DNA from: Chaetoceros tenuissimus
Taxonomy: Eukaryota > Bacillariophyta > Thalassiosirophyceae > Chaetocerotales > Chaetocerotaceae
Direction of reading: 5' to 3'
Length of the DNA: 64,000 nucleotides
Assembly (NCBI GenBank): GCA_021927905.1
Contig: BLLK01000062.1
Span: forward strand, 1,302,001-1,366,000
Shown: positions 21,024 to 30,297 of the stretch, in pieces
Layout: each line of letters begins with the position of its first letter
How positions within the stretch are numbered: position 1 is the first letter of the stretch
Position numbers and translations under genes: made by a program
The notes under the pieces: model-generated
Database searches by the model: none
Seen by the model: the letters and a program-made list of their open reading frames with translations, nothing else
Told to the model about the DNA's origin: nothing

Positions 21024-22064
21024 TCAGCACGAAGCAGTGGACTCAAAGGACTCATTCACAGAGTCAAGCCTTTTCGCCGATCTTAGCAATGCCTTCAATT
21101 CTACATTATCATCATCTTCTGCGCATGTCCGAGGTGTATCCCCATCCATATCTTCCTGATCAGGATCGGCTCCTGCTTCTAAGAGTGCTCTCACGACGTC
21201 TACATCTCCCCCAATAACAGCAGCAGCCAATGCTGATATGCCGTCGTTGTCTACTGCATTCACAAATGCTCCAGCTTCTAAAAGCTGTTTGACGCAATCA
21301 AGACATCCTTGATCAGCTGCCAAGTGCAAAGCTGTTTGACCACAATCATCCCTTTCGTCTACATCACAACCTGATTCTAAACAGCTTTTCAACCTATCAA
21401 CATCACCGCTACTAGCAGCACTAAAGATGCTTGTTTCAACTTCAACCCCAAGATTTTCTTCTTCATTATATCTTACAAGTGTTGATTGCCTAGCACCACC
21501 AATATTGATTCCATCACCACCATTATCAGTGTAGTCAGTAGAATCTTCAGAGAAGTCAATCGAATCATCATCATCTTCATCACCATAGTCAATATCATCT
21601 TGATTCATCATATCTAACACACCTTCATTTCCATATCCCATACTAACTCCTTGCTGTCCATCGTTTTCTAAACTCATAAAGTGCTCAATGACTTCAATAT
21701 ACTTCATCATTGCAAAATGTCTTGGCATGCCAGTGAATTTTTGCCAAGCCGCATACTTTTTACTAGCTACAATATTCAAACGACTAGGTCCGTTCGCATT
21801 GGACGCATTGCCTTCTTTAGCTTGCTTGTACAGACCATAAATCATGAGCTGATCTGTGGCATCTAGACCACTAAGCGATCTAGCATTTGAGGCAGCAACT
21901 TGGAAGTCAGGATTCAAGAGAGATATCGCTTTCTCGTCATCTTCCATAGGTTGTTGGGTAGATTTCTTGATCTTGCTGGTGTATATTTTATAAGCAATTC
22001 CACATGCGGTGAGGCCTAAAAGCGCATACAAGGTTTTCGCGTTTTGGCTCTTCATCATTTTCAA
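21024..22064 (-). CDS. Membrane-anchored acyl-CoA-binding protein with ankyrin repeats (ACBD6-like)
   Basis: 346 residues. A single N-terminal hydrophobic segment (LYALLGLTACGIAYKIY, 10-26) could anchor it to a membrane. An acyl-CoA-binding domain follows (about 50-145) with the signature LMIYGLYKQAKEG and KKYAAWQKFTGM...AMMKYIEVI. After an acidic linker come three ankyrin units (about 215-325: GQTALHLAADQGCLDCVKQLLEAGA, and others). The order ACBP then ankyrin is that of ACBD6, which binds long-chain acyl-CoA; most relatives lack the N-terminal anchor. Its end lies 39 bp from the end of the RING gene (tail to tail). Confidence 0.88.
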   Translation of the reverse strand: MKMMKSQNAKTLYALLGLTACGIAYKIYTSKIKKSTQQPMEDDEKAISLLNPDFQVAASNARSLSGLDATDQLMIYGLYKQAKEGNASNANGPSRLNIVASKKYAAWQKFTGMPRHFAMMKYIEVIEHFMSLENDGQQGVSMGYGNEGVLDMMNQDDIDYGDEDDDDSIDFSEDSTDYTDNGGDGINIGGARQSTLVRYNEEENLGVEVETSIFSAASSGDVDRLKSCLESGCDVDERDDCGQTALHLAADQGCLDCVKQLLEAGAFVNAVDNDGISALAAAVIGGDVDVVRALLEAGADPDQEDMDGDTPRTCAEDDDNVELKALLRSAKRLDSVNESFESTASC

Positions 22065-22391
22065 ATGTCAATAGCTCTACCAGATTCTCCTTGGTGTAAA
22101 CCAAAAGTAATTACAATTAGGAAGATGGAAATTAGGGAGAAGGAATAGGTTTGCAGTGCAGTTCTATTGTACACCGATGAAGTTTTTGAAATTCGTGAAA
22201 TTTTAAGAAAAAATGAACGTATTGACAATAGGTATGCAAAAGCAGTAAAAAGGAGAAAGGGAAAGAGAGATGAGAGGTAATGATCAGCTAGTTCTCTAGC
22301 TAGCTAATTGGCATGCATTCTACTTCTATTACGGTTTAATCCATCAATTATAGTAATAGAGTACAATATAATTAACTTATGCAAATATATA
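22065..22391. other. Intergenic region
   Basis: 327 bp between the ACBP-ankyrin start and the PP2C stop, both on the minus strand. It should hold the ACBP promoter. A self-complementary tagctagctagctaa-like run lies at about 22290-22306. No gene seen. Confidence 0.4.
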
Positions 22392-23759
22392 CTATCTCTC
22401 CAACGTAGTCAGACTCAGTTTACTTACAGCAATCGCGATATCGTCACGATACTGACCATTCTTCGCTTGCCACCAAGCTGATGCAGCAGTGGTGATCAAA
22501 GTTTCACAAGCTGATAATGGATGAGGACCGTCGTCAACGTATAAACTATCTGCTACGGTTTTGGCAATATCCTCCACTTTCATAAAGTCAAGCAATCCGT
22601 CGGTTGCACTCACTGCAAATACTTCAATGTCTGATTCACATGAATCATCGCTGTCCTCGGTATCAGGCGCAGAACATTCTTGGCTACCTTCAATCAATTT
22701 AGCAATATCCACAACATCAACAGTAGGGTGAGGAATCACACCCCGTTCACCCGCAGCCCAGTCTCCAATGCTTCTACTCATTGCTAGTCCACTGGTTCCT
22801 CCTGTAGACGGATCTACGTAAAGAACTCTGCTGCTAGCACCCATTCGTATCCTATCTGCAGGAGGAATGTAAACTTTTCCTCCAGCTGCTTCCACTCTAC
22901 GCCTCTCTTCTGGCAAATCAGGTTTATCCTCTCTTGTAATGTAAACAATATTGACCTCTGATGTTGATTTCTTGAATGTTGCAATGAATGATCTAGAATC
23001 ACCTGCATTTGCTACCCATGCATATTTGCCTATTTGTAACACAACCGAGGCAGTACAACCACCAGATTTCTCTGCAGGTGCAGTCTTGTCCACTTCCACA
23101 AAAGTTTCAATTAAAGCCTTCTGTATCTCACTTTGAGACTCATCTACACTTGTTTCTGCCAAAATATTTTTCAATTTTTGAGAAAGCAATTTAGGTAAGG
23201 TTGTAACTGTATATTCACTAACAAGCTCTCCCAATTTTGCGTGACCATCAAAGACACCCATAAGTCTATGTATAGCTTGATCACTAGGGCTTGATGAATC
23301 ACTACCACCATCTACATCATTATCATAAGGTCTTTGTATGTAAAAAGGCGAGATAACGAATGCGCGATCTTGATTAATTTGTTCTTTCAAGTCACCTCCC
23401 TTGTAACCAATAAGAGTGAGAGTGGCTTGATCTTGTCCTCCTACATTCTTCAATAGCTCAAGCGCTTGCTTGGAATCAATGTCAATCTCTTTATCTCCGT
23501 CATCATAGGGTGGTGCTTGCGAAGTACTCATACGAATCGCCTTGAGCGCTTTCTGTGTAGTCTCGTCGAAGTACATGTCTTTTGGCAATAAGGGACAGCC
23601 ATAAGATGGACAACTTCTTTTATCATTAGAATCATGTTGAAGATCATTATCTTCTGTTACAATCTCTTTACCCTCAGATAGTTTGGGTACTGACATAGCA
23701 GCAACAAAGCTTGCTGCGAAGAGAAGAGTAATTTTGTTGTTTCCTTTGAAGAGTCTCAT
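22392..23759 (-). CDS. PP2C-type Ser/Thr protein phosphatase with signal peptide
   Basis: 455 residues from ATG 23759; an upstream in-frame ATG at 23825 is less likely because the shorter form starts directly with a signal-peptide-like sequence (KITLLFAASFVAAMSVP). PPM/PP2C metal-binding motifs are visible: a divergent first block (NQDRAFVISP), LMGVFDGH (the DGH motif), GGCTASVVLQIGKYAWVANAGDSRSF, LAMSRSIGDW and VSATDGLLDFM (the final DG). An acidic insertion lies near residues 370-395. Being routed to the secretory pathway, ER or plastid is unusual for a PP2C; the location is an inference from the N-terminus. Confidence 0.88.
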   Translation of the reverse strand: MRLFKGNNKITLLFAASFVAAMSVPKLSEGKEIVTEDNDLQHDSNDKRSCPSYGCPLLPKDMYFDETTQKALKAIRMSTSQAPPYDDGDKEIDIDSKQALELLKNVGGQDQATLTLIGYKGGDLKEQINQDRAFVISPFYIQRPYDNDVDGGSDSSSPSDQAIHRLMGVFDGHAKLGELVSEYTVTTLPKLLSQKLKNILAETSVDESQSEIQKALIETFVEVDKTAPAEKSGGCTASVVLQIGKYAWVANAGDSRSFIATFKKSTSEVNIVYITREDKPDLPEERRRVEAAGGKVYIPPADRIRMGASSRVLYVDPSTGGTSGLAMSRSIGDWAAGERGVIPHPTVDVVDIAKLIEGSQECSAPDTEDSDDSCESDIEVFAVSATDGLLDFMKVEDIAKTVADSLYVDDGPHPLSACETLITTAASAWWQAKNGQYRDDIAIAVSKLSLTTLER

Positions 23760-24177
23760 GTTGATTAGATTACTTCCTAGCGTGTTTGTTAATCGATCTG
23801 CAGTTTTTAAGTATCTCCAAGACATGTCTCAAAGCCGATTTTCCATGCAAAAGATACTACAATTGCGATAGGTTCATGTATTCTTTCACGAAAAATCTAT
23901 GTGCTAATTAGAGCATCAATCAAATGAGGGGATCTTCAGAGCTAGTATCGGAGGTTTTTGGTGGTCAGGATTGTTTGCTAACGCTTCCTCTAGACGCTTC
24001 CTATTGGCCTGCTGCTGTTGGTGCAAATTCTGTCCTCGTTGGCGAAGTATTCCTATAAATGTGACGTCACGATAATTCAAATTATCATAGCCATTTTTAT
24101 TTATTATCTAGCTAGCTGCCATCATGAAAAATTGTCCGTCATTGTTGATATAATAAGTAAGTTAAAAGTACTCATAG
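23760..24177. promoter_or_regulatory. PP2C upstream region with a perfect CRE palindrome
   Basis: 418 bp between the PP2C start and the agmatine deiminase stop. A full cAMP-response palindrome, TGACGTCA, lies at 24062-24069, about 300 bp upstream of the PP2C start. TGACGT and ACGTCA are the CO2/cAMP-responsive elements known from diatom promoters bound by bZIP factors. Whether it acts on PP2C is an inference. Confidence 0.4.
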
Positions 24178-25443
24178 TCAAACTTTTGGCATCTGTTGCG
24201 TGATACAATGAATATTTCCCCCGCCTAGTAGTATCTCCTTTGAAAAGACACCTTTGATGATTTTATCAGGGAACACAGCTTGCATTGTTTCTACTGCTTT
24301 CTTGTCAAACTCTTCATCTCCAAATTGTGGAAGAACGACTGCATCATTTGCCAGATAATAATTGACATATGATCCAGCAAGTCTCTCTCCTACAACTCTA
24401 TCGCATGCTTGTGCACCTTCATCTTCGTGTAGGGTTTTTACTTCTGCTTCGGTATAGAACTGAATAGTAATGAAGTGTACAACTTGATAAGATAACTATG
24501 ACAACAAAAAATGGAAGTTATACGAAATCTGACTTACCATTGGTTTCGGAATATATAGCTTGTGCACTTTGAATGATCTACCTTTCGCATCCTTTGTATT
24601 TTGTAAAACTTTCATTGCAGCCTGGAATCTTTCGTAGTTTTCATCCTTTTCATCATCTGTCCAGCTAAGTACAATTTCTCCTGGTTGCGCAAAGCATGCA
24701 ATGTTATCTATATGTCCATTGGTATCATCATCAAAAGCAAGTCCATCTTTTAACCAAACTACTTTTTCTGCTCCTAATTTTGTAAGCAAATGCTGTTCAA
24801 TTTGTGCTTTTGATAGATGTGGGTTGCGATTTTTATTCAAAAGGCACTCTTCGGTGACAAGTATTGTACCTTCACCATCTGTATGGAAGCTACCTCCCTC
24901 AAGTACAAGATCCTTAACTTCTACATGTTCAATTTTTGTTTCGGCGTCTGCATATCGTTCAGAGAGAGTCTTCATCATGTTCTTTGCAACAGCTTGATCC
25001 AAAGTACACGGCCAGTAACATCCTTCCTTTTCTCCTCCATATGCATTGAAGTCCCAATCAATCCCAATCATTTTCTTTTTGTCATTGGTGTACACAAAGG
25101 TTGGACCAGTGTCACGGCACCATGAATCATCGCTTTCACATCCTTCGACATAAATGTTACATTTGTTCTTTGTACTTTCAGCAGCTGATTCTTTCTCAAG
25201 TGTTGATTTGAGTTCATCTGCTTCTTCCACGGTGTTGCAAAATAGAAACACATTTTCATTCCCTTCGTTGCAAATTGCTCTTGCTACATTTCTTACTTCA
25301 GCTCTTGCGAGATCACATTTGGAAACTTCACTACGGAAAACACCAGTGTTGTGAGGGTAAACAATGAGGCAAGCTTCGTGTGGGTGCCACTCAGCTGGCA
25401 TATGGAAATCTAAAGGTGAAGATGACATTTTTCCAACTTGCAT
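24178..25443 (-). CDS. AIH: Agmatine deiminase
   Basis: Two exons, 25443-24538 and 24459-24178 (78 bp intron, phase 0), 395 residues. Converts agmatine to N-carbamoylputrescine in polyamine synthesis from arginine. The guanidine-modifying fold motifs are present: MPAEWHPHEACL at the start, SDDSWCRDTGPTFV, LVLEGGSFHTDGEGTIL, FDDDTNGHIDN and the C-terminal GGGNIHCITQQ with the catalytic cysteine. The second exon has no start codon of its own and was found by its motif. Translation could also start at the second Met (25428). No targeting peptide is evident, so it is probably cytosolic. Confidence 0.95.
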
Positions 25444-25776
25444 TAAATTGTGAATGTTTCAGAATTAGTTGTAGTTTGAAAGGATGCAGACTTAAACTCA
25501 AACAAGTAATGTAATACAAAGGTAATAGATGTTCTTCATGTGAAGAATCTGATCATCTCTATCAGTGTGCAGTCTGCAGTCCTCAGATTTTTGGATTTTG
25601 GCGCGAAGGTAAAAGAAGATCACATTCCTTTGAATATAGCCAAATAAGTTCCCTGTACACAATAGCCATGTACAAGTAAGTAGTGCTGTTGTTGTTGTTA
25701 GAGTGCTTTTTTGATGAGTTTCAAGAAGTTTTTTCCATTCAGATATAAAATAAACACTGGTTTCTAATTTATAATC
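25444..25776. promoter_or_regulatory. Agmatine deiminase upstream region with an E2F-like site
   Basis: 333 bp between THOC7 and agmatine deiminase, both on the minus strand. It contains TTTTGGCGCGAA at 25596-25607, a textbook E2F/DP binding sequence, 153 bp upstream of the deiminase start. It suggests cell-cycle control of polyamine synthesis; inference only. Confidence 0.4.
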
Positions 25777-26415
25777 CTAAGAATCACCATTTTCTGCACT
25801 CTTTACAATACTTTCACGAAGCGAGTCTTCATCTGTACCCCTTTTTAAATCTGATAAGCTCTGCATAAGTAGATGAAACTGACGGCCTTTCACCTCCAAC
25901 CGCTTTTGAATTTTTCTACTCTCTTCTTCAATGTTCGTGATATCTTCACGTTCCTTCACTAACTTTCTCTTTGTGATTTTACTTGACTCCCTATCCGATG
26001 CCATCTTTGCCAATGCCTCGTATTCAAGCCTATTCTTTCTTACTTTCATTTCATGCTCCAACTTCGTCTTGAGTTTTTCAATATCACCCTTCACTTTTGT
26101 TATAGAAGTTTGTGTTTCCTCTCCAATAGTTTCGTAATAATTCATTTCAGCTTTTGCAGCTTCAGCACCGAGTGCCATTTTCTTCATTTCCAAATCATGC
26201 AACTGTATCTCTCGTATTAAATCATTCCCAATCTTTTGAACCTTGGTACTAGTCTCTTTATCAGGATATTTCATTGCCTCTTCTATGCTCTTTTTGAATT
26301 CAGCTAGTTTCAAGGCACTCTTGGACAGTGATCCACGTGCACTAACACCTAAGCTCTGCCCCTCTTTTGTTAAAAGTCTTTGTGTCAGTGTTTTGTTGTC
26401 GAGGTTTAGTGCCAT
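25777..26415 (-). CDS. THOC7: THO complex subunit 7 (THOC7/Mft1-like)
   Basis: 212 residues, single exon, almost all coiled coil. THOC7 is part of the nuclear THO/TREX complex that couples transcription to mRNA export. Matching features are the N-terminal LTQRLLTKEG (cf. RKRLL), a long helix with MKVRKNRLEYEALAKMA (human RKNRQEYDALAK) and the C-terminal RLEVKGRQFHLLMQSLSDL (human RRKQFHVLL...). The length agrees with the human protein (204). Other coiled-coil proteins can imitate this, but two separate motifs match. Confidence 0.82.
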   Translation of the reverse strand: MALNLDNKTLTQRLLTKEGQSLGVSARGSLSKSALKLAEFKKSIEEAMKYPDKETSTKVQKIGNDLIREIQLHDLEMKKMALGAEAAKAEMNYYETIGEETQTSITKVKGDIEKLKTKLEHEMKVRKNRLEYEALAKMASDRESSKITKRKLVKEREDITNIEEESRKIQKRLEVKGRQFHLLMQSLSDLKRGTDEDSLRESIVKSAENGDS

Positions 26416-27098
26416 TGTGTCTATCTCTCTATTTTTTTTTTCAACAAATTATTTCACGCTGAAGTAGATATGTGGTATGTATATCTAGAGAAGAGGTATT
26501 ACTAATATCTTCTACCTACTTTTCCATCATTATTTCATTGTCTTCTATTTGCCATCCATCCATAAAATCGATGATGGTTCAGTTTTTGTTATGAAGTTGA
26601 GTATGTTACCCCTTCATAAAATTTGGGTAATATTGAAGTAAAAATGTCAGAATAATCATCTACGTACGCACTCTGACGTGGTGAAAATAGTGAAAATATC
26701 AATATAGATTATCCGAAAGCGGATAATCAATGCTAGCTACCAATCGTGAAAGAGTCCGGTAGTGGATCTATTCAACACTTCATACATTGTTCATTCTGGT
26801 TCATTTTTCCAAACTTCCGCAAAAATGAGGGCAGTTTGTACCGGAATAGCGAGAGACTTCTCGATCCTATCTAAATTACTACTGGATACTAACTACCATG
26901 AGTAAGAGCATCTCTTATTCACCTCCTAACACATCACCCCGACATACCGTACCTCCTTCATTGTGACAGAACTGCTCAACTCAAACACTGTATACAACAT
27001 AAGAAAACATTCTTTCTGTAGCTCAAGCAAGTTACGATTTAATATATCAAACGCAGTATTAGATGCTCACATTTTTAACCCCCACTCACGCACCAATA
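26416..27098. other. Divergent intergenic region between THOC7 and the first IREY-family gene
   Basis: 683 bp. An ACGT-core element, TGACGT (about 26674-26679), lies within ctctgacgtggtg. A perfect 11-base inverted repeat arms pair (gattatccgaaagcggataatc, 26706-26727) can form a short hairpin. No gene seen. Confidence 0.4.
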
Positions 27099-27893
27099 AT
27101 GAGTGAAGCCGATGAAACAGGAAGTGTGGTCTCTACAGCTTCGAGCATACACGACACAATCGTATCCGAAACAGAGAGGAAACACAATCGCCTAAAACAG
27201 ATACGTGAACGCAGGAAACTAGCAAAAATCAACGCACAATGTAAAAAGAGCAGTAAGGGGCAGTCAAAGGAGGGCAATGGTGTAGCAGGCGGAATAATGT
27301 CAGTTCGTACGCTGAATGAAAGTCTTCATGGAGGCTCACTTCCCGATATGCGAAAGTTACGGAGAAAAATCACAATCAAAGTGAAGACCCTTGATAATCA
27401 CTCAGCTAATGGCCAGACAAGGTCAACGGAAGGGGATTCTTCTGAACATTCCAGTGTAATGGACCAAAGCATCGCCGAAATATCAACCATCAGTAACCTT
27501 AGTAACGCTACAAGTGTGACTGGCTTAGATACAATCGGCATATCCTTCGCAGACGTGCAGATAAGGGAATACCAACTAGTTCCAGGCTCGAATCCTTCAG
27601 TATCTTCAGGACCCCCAGTTGAGTTGGGTTGGGCCCATACGCCACACACTTCCATCAGTGTTGACCATTGGGAGATGATCCGTGATGGTAACAGAAGACT
27701 GCAAGCCCAAATGAAGATACCACCAGATGTGAGACGATCGCTCTTACTTCATCATGGAAACGCTCAAAGGCAAATTCGTGATGCAACCAGAGATGCTGCA
27801 GTTACGAGGAAGCAGCGTCTTTCCACCATGGAGAAGTTACACCGAGAGAAATCTTTTAGTTTCAAGAAAATGTTCAAGAAGGACAAATCATAA
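27099..27893 (+). CDS. IREY-motif family protein, short paralog, unknown function
   Basis: 264 residues. The start at 27099 is chosen over 27063 because it aligns with the N-termini of the two paralogs at 28364 and 30298 (Ser/Val/Ala-rich start, then an SE(T/S)ER basic helix). Shared blocks: GGIMSVRTLNESL (64-76) with LRRK; VQIREYQLVPG (153-163) followed by NPSVSSGPPVELGW (165-178); MKIPPDVRRSLL then IRDATRDAAVTRKQRLSTM; and a basic aromatic end SFKKMFKKDKS. It lacks the long acidic C-terminus of its relatives. I know IREY-type proteins only as an expanded uncharacterised diatom family. No membrane segment. The terminal KKMFKK could bind acidic lipids or nucleic acid. Confidence 0.8.
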   Translation: MSEADETGSVVSTASSIHDTIVSETERKHNRLKQIRERRKLAKINAQCKKSSKGQSKEGNGVAGGIMSVRTLNESLHGGSLPDMRKLRRKITIKVKTLDNHSANGQTRSTEGDSSEHSSVMDQSIAEISTISNLSNATSVTGLDTIGISFADVQIREYQLVPGSNPSVSSGPPVELGWAHTPHTSISVDHWEMIRDGNRRLQAQMKIPPDVRRSLLLHHGNAQRQIRDATRDAAVTRKQRLSTMEKLHREKSFSFKKMFKKDKS

Positions 27894-28363
27894 ATCTCAT
27901 TTTTCACAATTTCAAATAGACAGACATTATTTCCAAGCGAATGAAAATATTCTGATCGCATAATTTCAATTTTGAAGCAATGGAGAAGGGTTTTAATTTG
28001 CTTCCACCGCTACTTGTGAAGGTAGGCATTTTTCACCATTTGTCAAAACCATGTAAATTTAGTTTCCATTTCAGATGCATATTTTGGAGAATGTACATAT
28101 AACATTTAAAAGTAATATAAGAAACTCCTCAATCAATACAATATTGGATAAAATTTCGATTTTACATTACACTAGATTTATAGCTTAGCAGCAGCGCCTC
28201 AAGAATTAAAAGATTGAAGGCATGTTCAAATATTCCAGGAGCAGATAAAGGCAATCCTAAAAATCTAACTGAAAGATCAAAACTTCAGTTCTGCTTGGGA
28301 CGGCCTTTTGTAATATTACACACAAATGGACTAGCATGACATCTATCCTGATGCAAGTAATTT
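27894..28363. other. Convergent intergenic region
   Basis: 470 bp between the 3' ends of two IREY-family genes that face each other. No gene, repeat or RNA was recognised. Confidence 0.4.
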
Positions 28364-29740
28364 CTAGTAGAGAGGTTGAAACTGGGATTGTTTTTGTTTT
28401 TGTACCTTGACAACAAAGGAAAGAAATTTGCACTCGGTACAGCATGCATCTTGATCTTCTGCATCGGATTCAACGTTTTCATCCCAAAAAGTTACCCTCC
28501 TTTCATTTGGTTGCTTACGAGATCTTTTTTTCTCAAGTGAATTGAGATACCTTGCGCGTTCGATATCTGAATATTCGTAGTTAACACTTGACGTAGTTTT
28601 TGGTTTCCTTCCGGTCAGTTTTGGGCCTTTTAGATCACTGATTTCTGTAGAGGTGAATGAAAGTTCACTTTCATCTTCTAAAGTAGAATCTGCAAAAGTT
28701 AGGTCATCAGACAATGGGGAGGGCGAGACAGGCAATGTTACTATTGTTGGGATGGAACTGGATCCGTCATCATCATTTCGCTTCATACGATTGTACCCAA
28801 CATCAGAAGAGAAACTAGCAATCTTCTTTTGATCTTTAGGCTTGTTGACGACGTTGTCAGAATCAGGACTAAGATCATAGTTGGATGCAGAATGTGACCA
28901 AGACACGTCAATTTCATCTTTCTCTTTTTCAAGGGATTGTAATGAGATTTTCGAATCTTGTGATATATCCAGATCTGATCTTTTTTCTGGAGTGTGATCG
29001 GAAACTCTTTGCTCGTGACTATCTCTACTTTTCTTCCCAGCACCAAACATTTTCTTGAAACCTCTTCCAAGTTTTTCTACCTTTTCATCAAAGTTTTGCG
29101 AAGGCAATCTACGAAGAGTGTTCAATCTATCTCTTCTTGTGATGTTAGCCGCTCTGATTGAACTTTGTATTTCCTTCCAGTTTGAGCCACTATCTCGAAG
29201 AATTTTGGCCCTTTCATCTGGTGGTACTCTCATTTCCAAATGATGTCTAGGTTCAGTTTTGATCGACTCATAAGTATCAACTGGAAAGCTTCCTTCCCAA
29301 AAGTGTTGCCAATCTAAACTTAGGGGTACACCTCTCGAAACGCTAGGATTATCTCCTGGAATCATACTGTATTCTCTAATCGTGATATGACCATAAGACA
29401 CTCTCATGGAACCAGCACTAACACTTGCAGTGCTCACTGAATTACCATCTGCGCTACCAAAAGTGTTTTGCTTCGCAAGCGCACGGAGAGCTCTCCTCTT
29501 TCTCCGTAAATCTGTGATTTTTGAACTATTCAGACCATTCATCTTGATGCTTTCTTCAAACGTTTTTACACTCATGATGCCTTGATTATTGCTTCGTCCT
29601 TTGTCCTTCTTCTGCGCTTCGTCTGATCCTTTCAGCGAATTTAATCTCTTCTTTCGCCGGTGTATCTCACCTTGCAGGGAACCCATCGCCTGCTTTGCTA
29701 CGATAGAGCTTGTGGATGATTCACTACTAATTACAACCAT
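28364..29740 (-). CDS. IREY-motif family protein, long paralog 1, unknown function
   Basis: 458 residues, single exon. Conserved blocks in the same order as its neighbours: GIMSVKTFEESI (54-65) with ITDLRRKRR; HITIREYSMIPGDNPSVS (118-135) and RGVPLSLDW; MRVPPDERAKILRDSG with WKEIQSSIRAANITRRDRL; and LGRGFKKMFGAGKKSR. The rest (about 245-420) is acidic, Ser/Asp-rich and probably disordered. The protein ends with CKFLSFVVKVQKQK, which resembles the end of the 30298 paralog (CVCFPYVVKLQRKQ), so the C-terminal motif is a family feature of the long forms. No known domain. Confidence 0.8.
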   Translation of the reverse strand: MVVISSESSTSSIVAKQAMGSLQGEIHRRKKRLNSLKGSDEAQKKDKGRSNNQGIMSVKTFEESIKMNGLNSSKITDLRRKRRALRALAKQNTFGSADGNSVSTASVSAGSMRVSYGHITIREYSMIPGDNPSVSRGVPLSLDWQHFWEGSFPVDTYESIKTEPRHHLEMRVPPDERAKILRDSGSNWKEIQSSIRAANITRRDRLNTLRRLPSQNFDEKVEKLGRGFKKMFGAGKKSRDSHEQRVSDHTPEKRSDLDISQDSKISLQSLEKEKDEIDVSWSHSASNYDLSPDSDNVVNKPKDQKKIASFSSDVGYNRMKRNDDDGSSSIPTIVTLPVSPSPLSDDLTFADSTLEDESELSFTSTEISDLKGPKLTGRKPKTTSSVNYEYSDIERARYLNSLEKKRSRKQPNERRVTFWDENVESDAEDQDACCTECKFLSFVVKVQKQKQSQFQPLY

Positions 29741-30297
29741 CGCTTGAACTTCATATGACTACTGCAAAAAGTGTCACGATCAGCAACCTTAGGGTTAAGA
29801 TTGGTGGGCATTGAACTGAGGAATGAAGAATGGAGAATCATTATGTAAGTAGACACACTTGCACAACAATTTCATTGGTTAAAATAAACTAGTACGTACA
29901 AAATAAGAAATTTACAAGGAGATAAACTATTTTGATCTATTTTTGTCATTGTCAAAATTTGATATTTGTGTTATTACTCTTCTCTTTCTCCAACATTAAC
30001 TTGAATTTTGAATTCTATTTTTCTATTTTTGAAGGTGTTGTAAGTAGTATGGTGATACGTTATTCATTTGCATATTAAAGGGAAAGTACCTATTACTATG
30101 TATGATGATGTATATGAAAATGTTTCTTCTTTTTTATAATAATTTATCAGCAAATATGGTACATATAGCATTTTTTAAGTCTGTTTTCGTTTTCCAGATA
30201 TCATGAACTTACTTCCCAGTAGATTCTGATTCGAGTATTATTTACAAAGAATACAATCATGTTTGATTTGATTGCTTCCCCCGTCCCATACCCTCTT
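29741..30297. other. Intergenic region between two co-oriented IREY-family genes
   Basis: 557 bp, very AT-rich, between the start of the 28364 gene and the stop of the 30298 gene. It should hold the promoter of the former. No gene seen. Confidence 0.4.

Noticed and set aside
27063-27098. Upstream start of the short IREY paralog
   Set aside because: The extra 12 residues have no counterpart in the paralogs, whose N-termini align from M27099.
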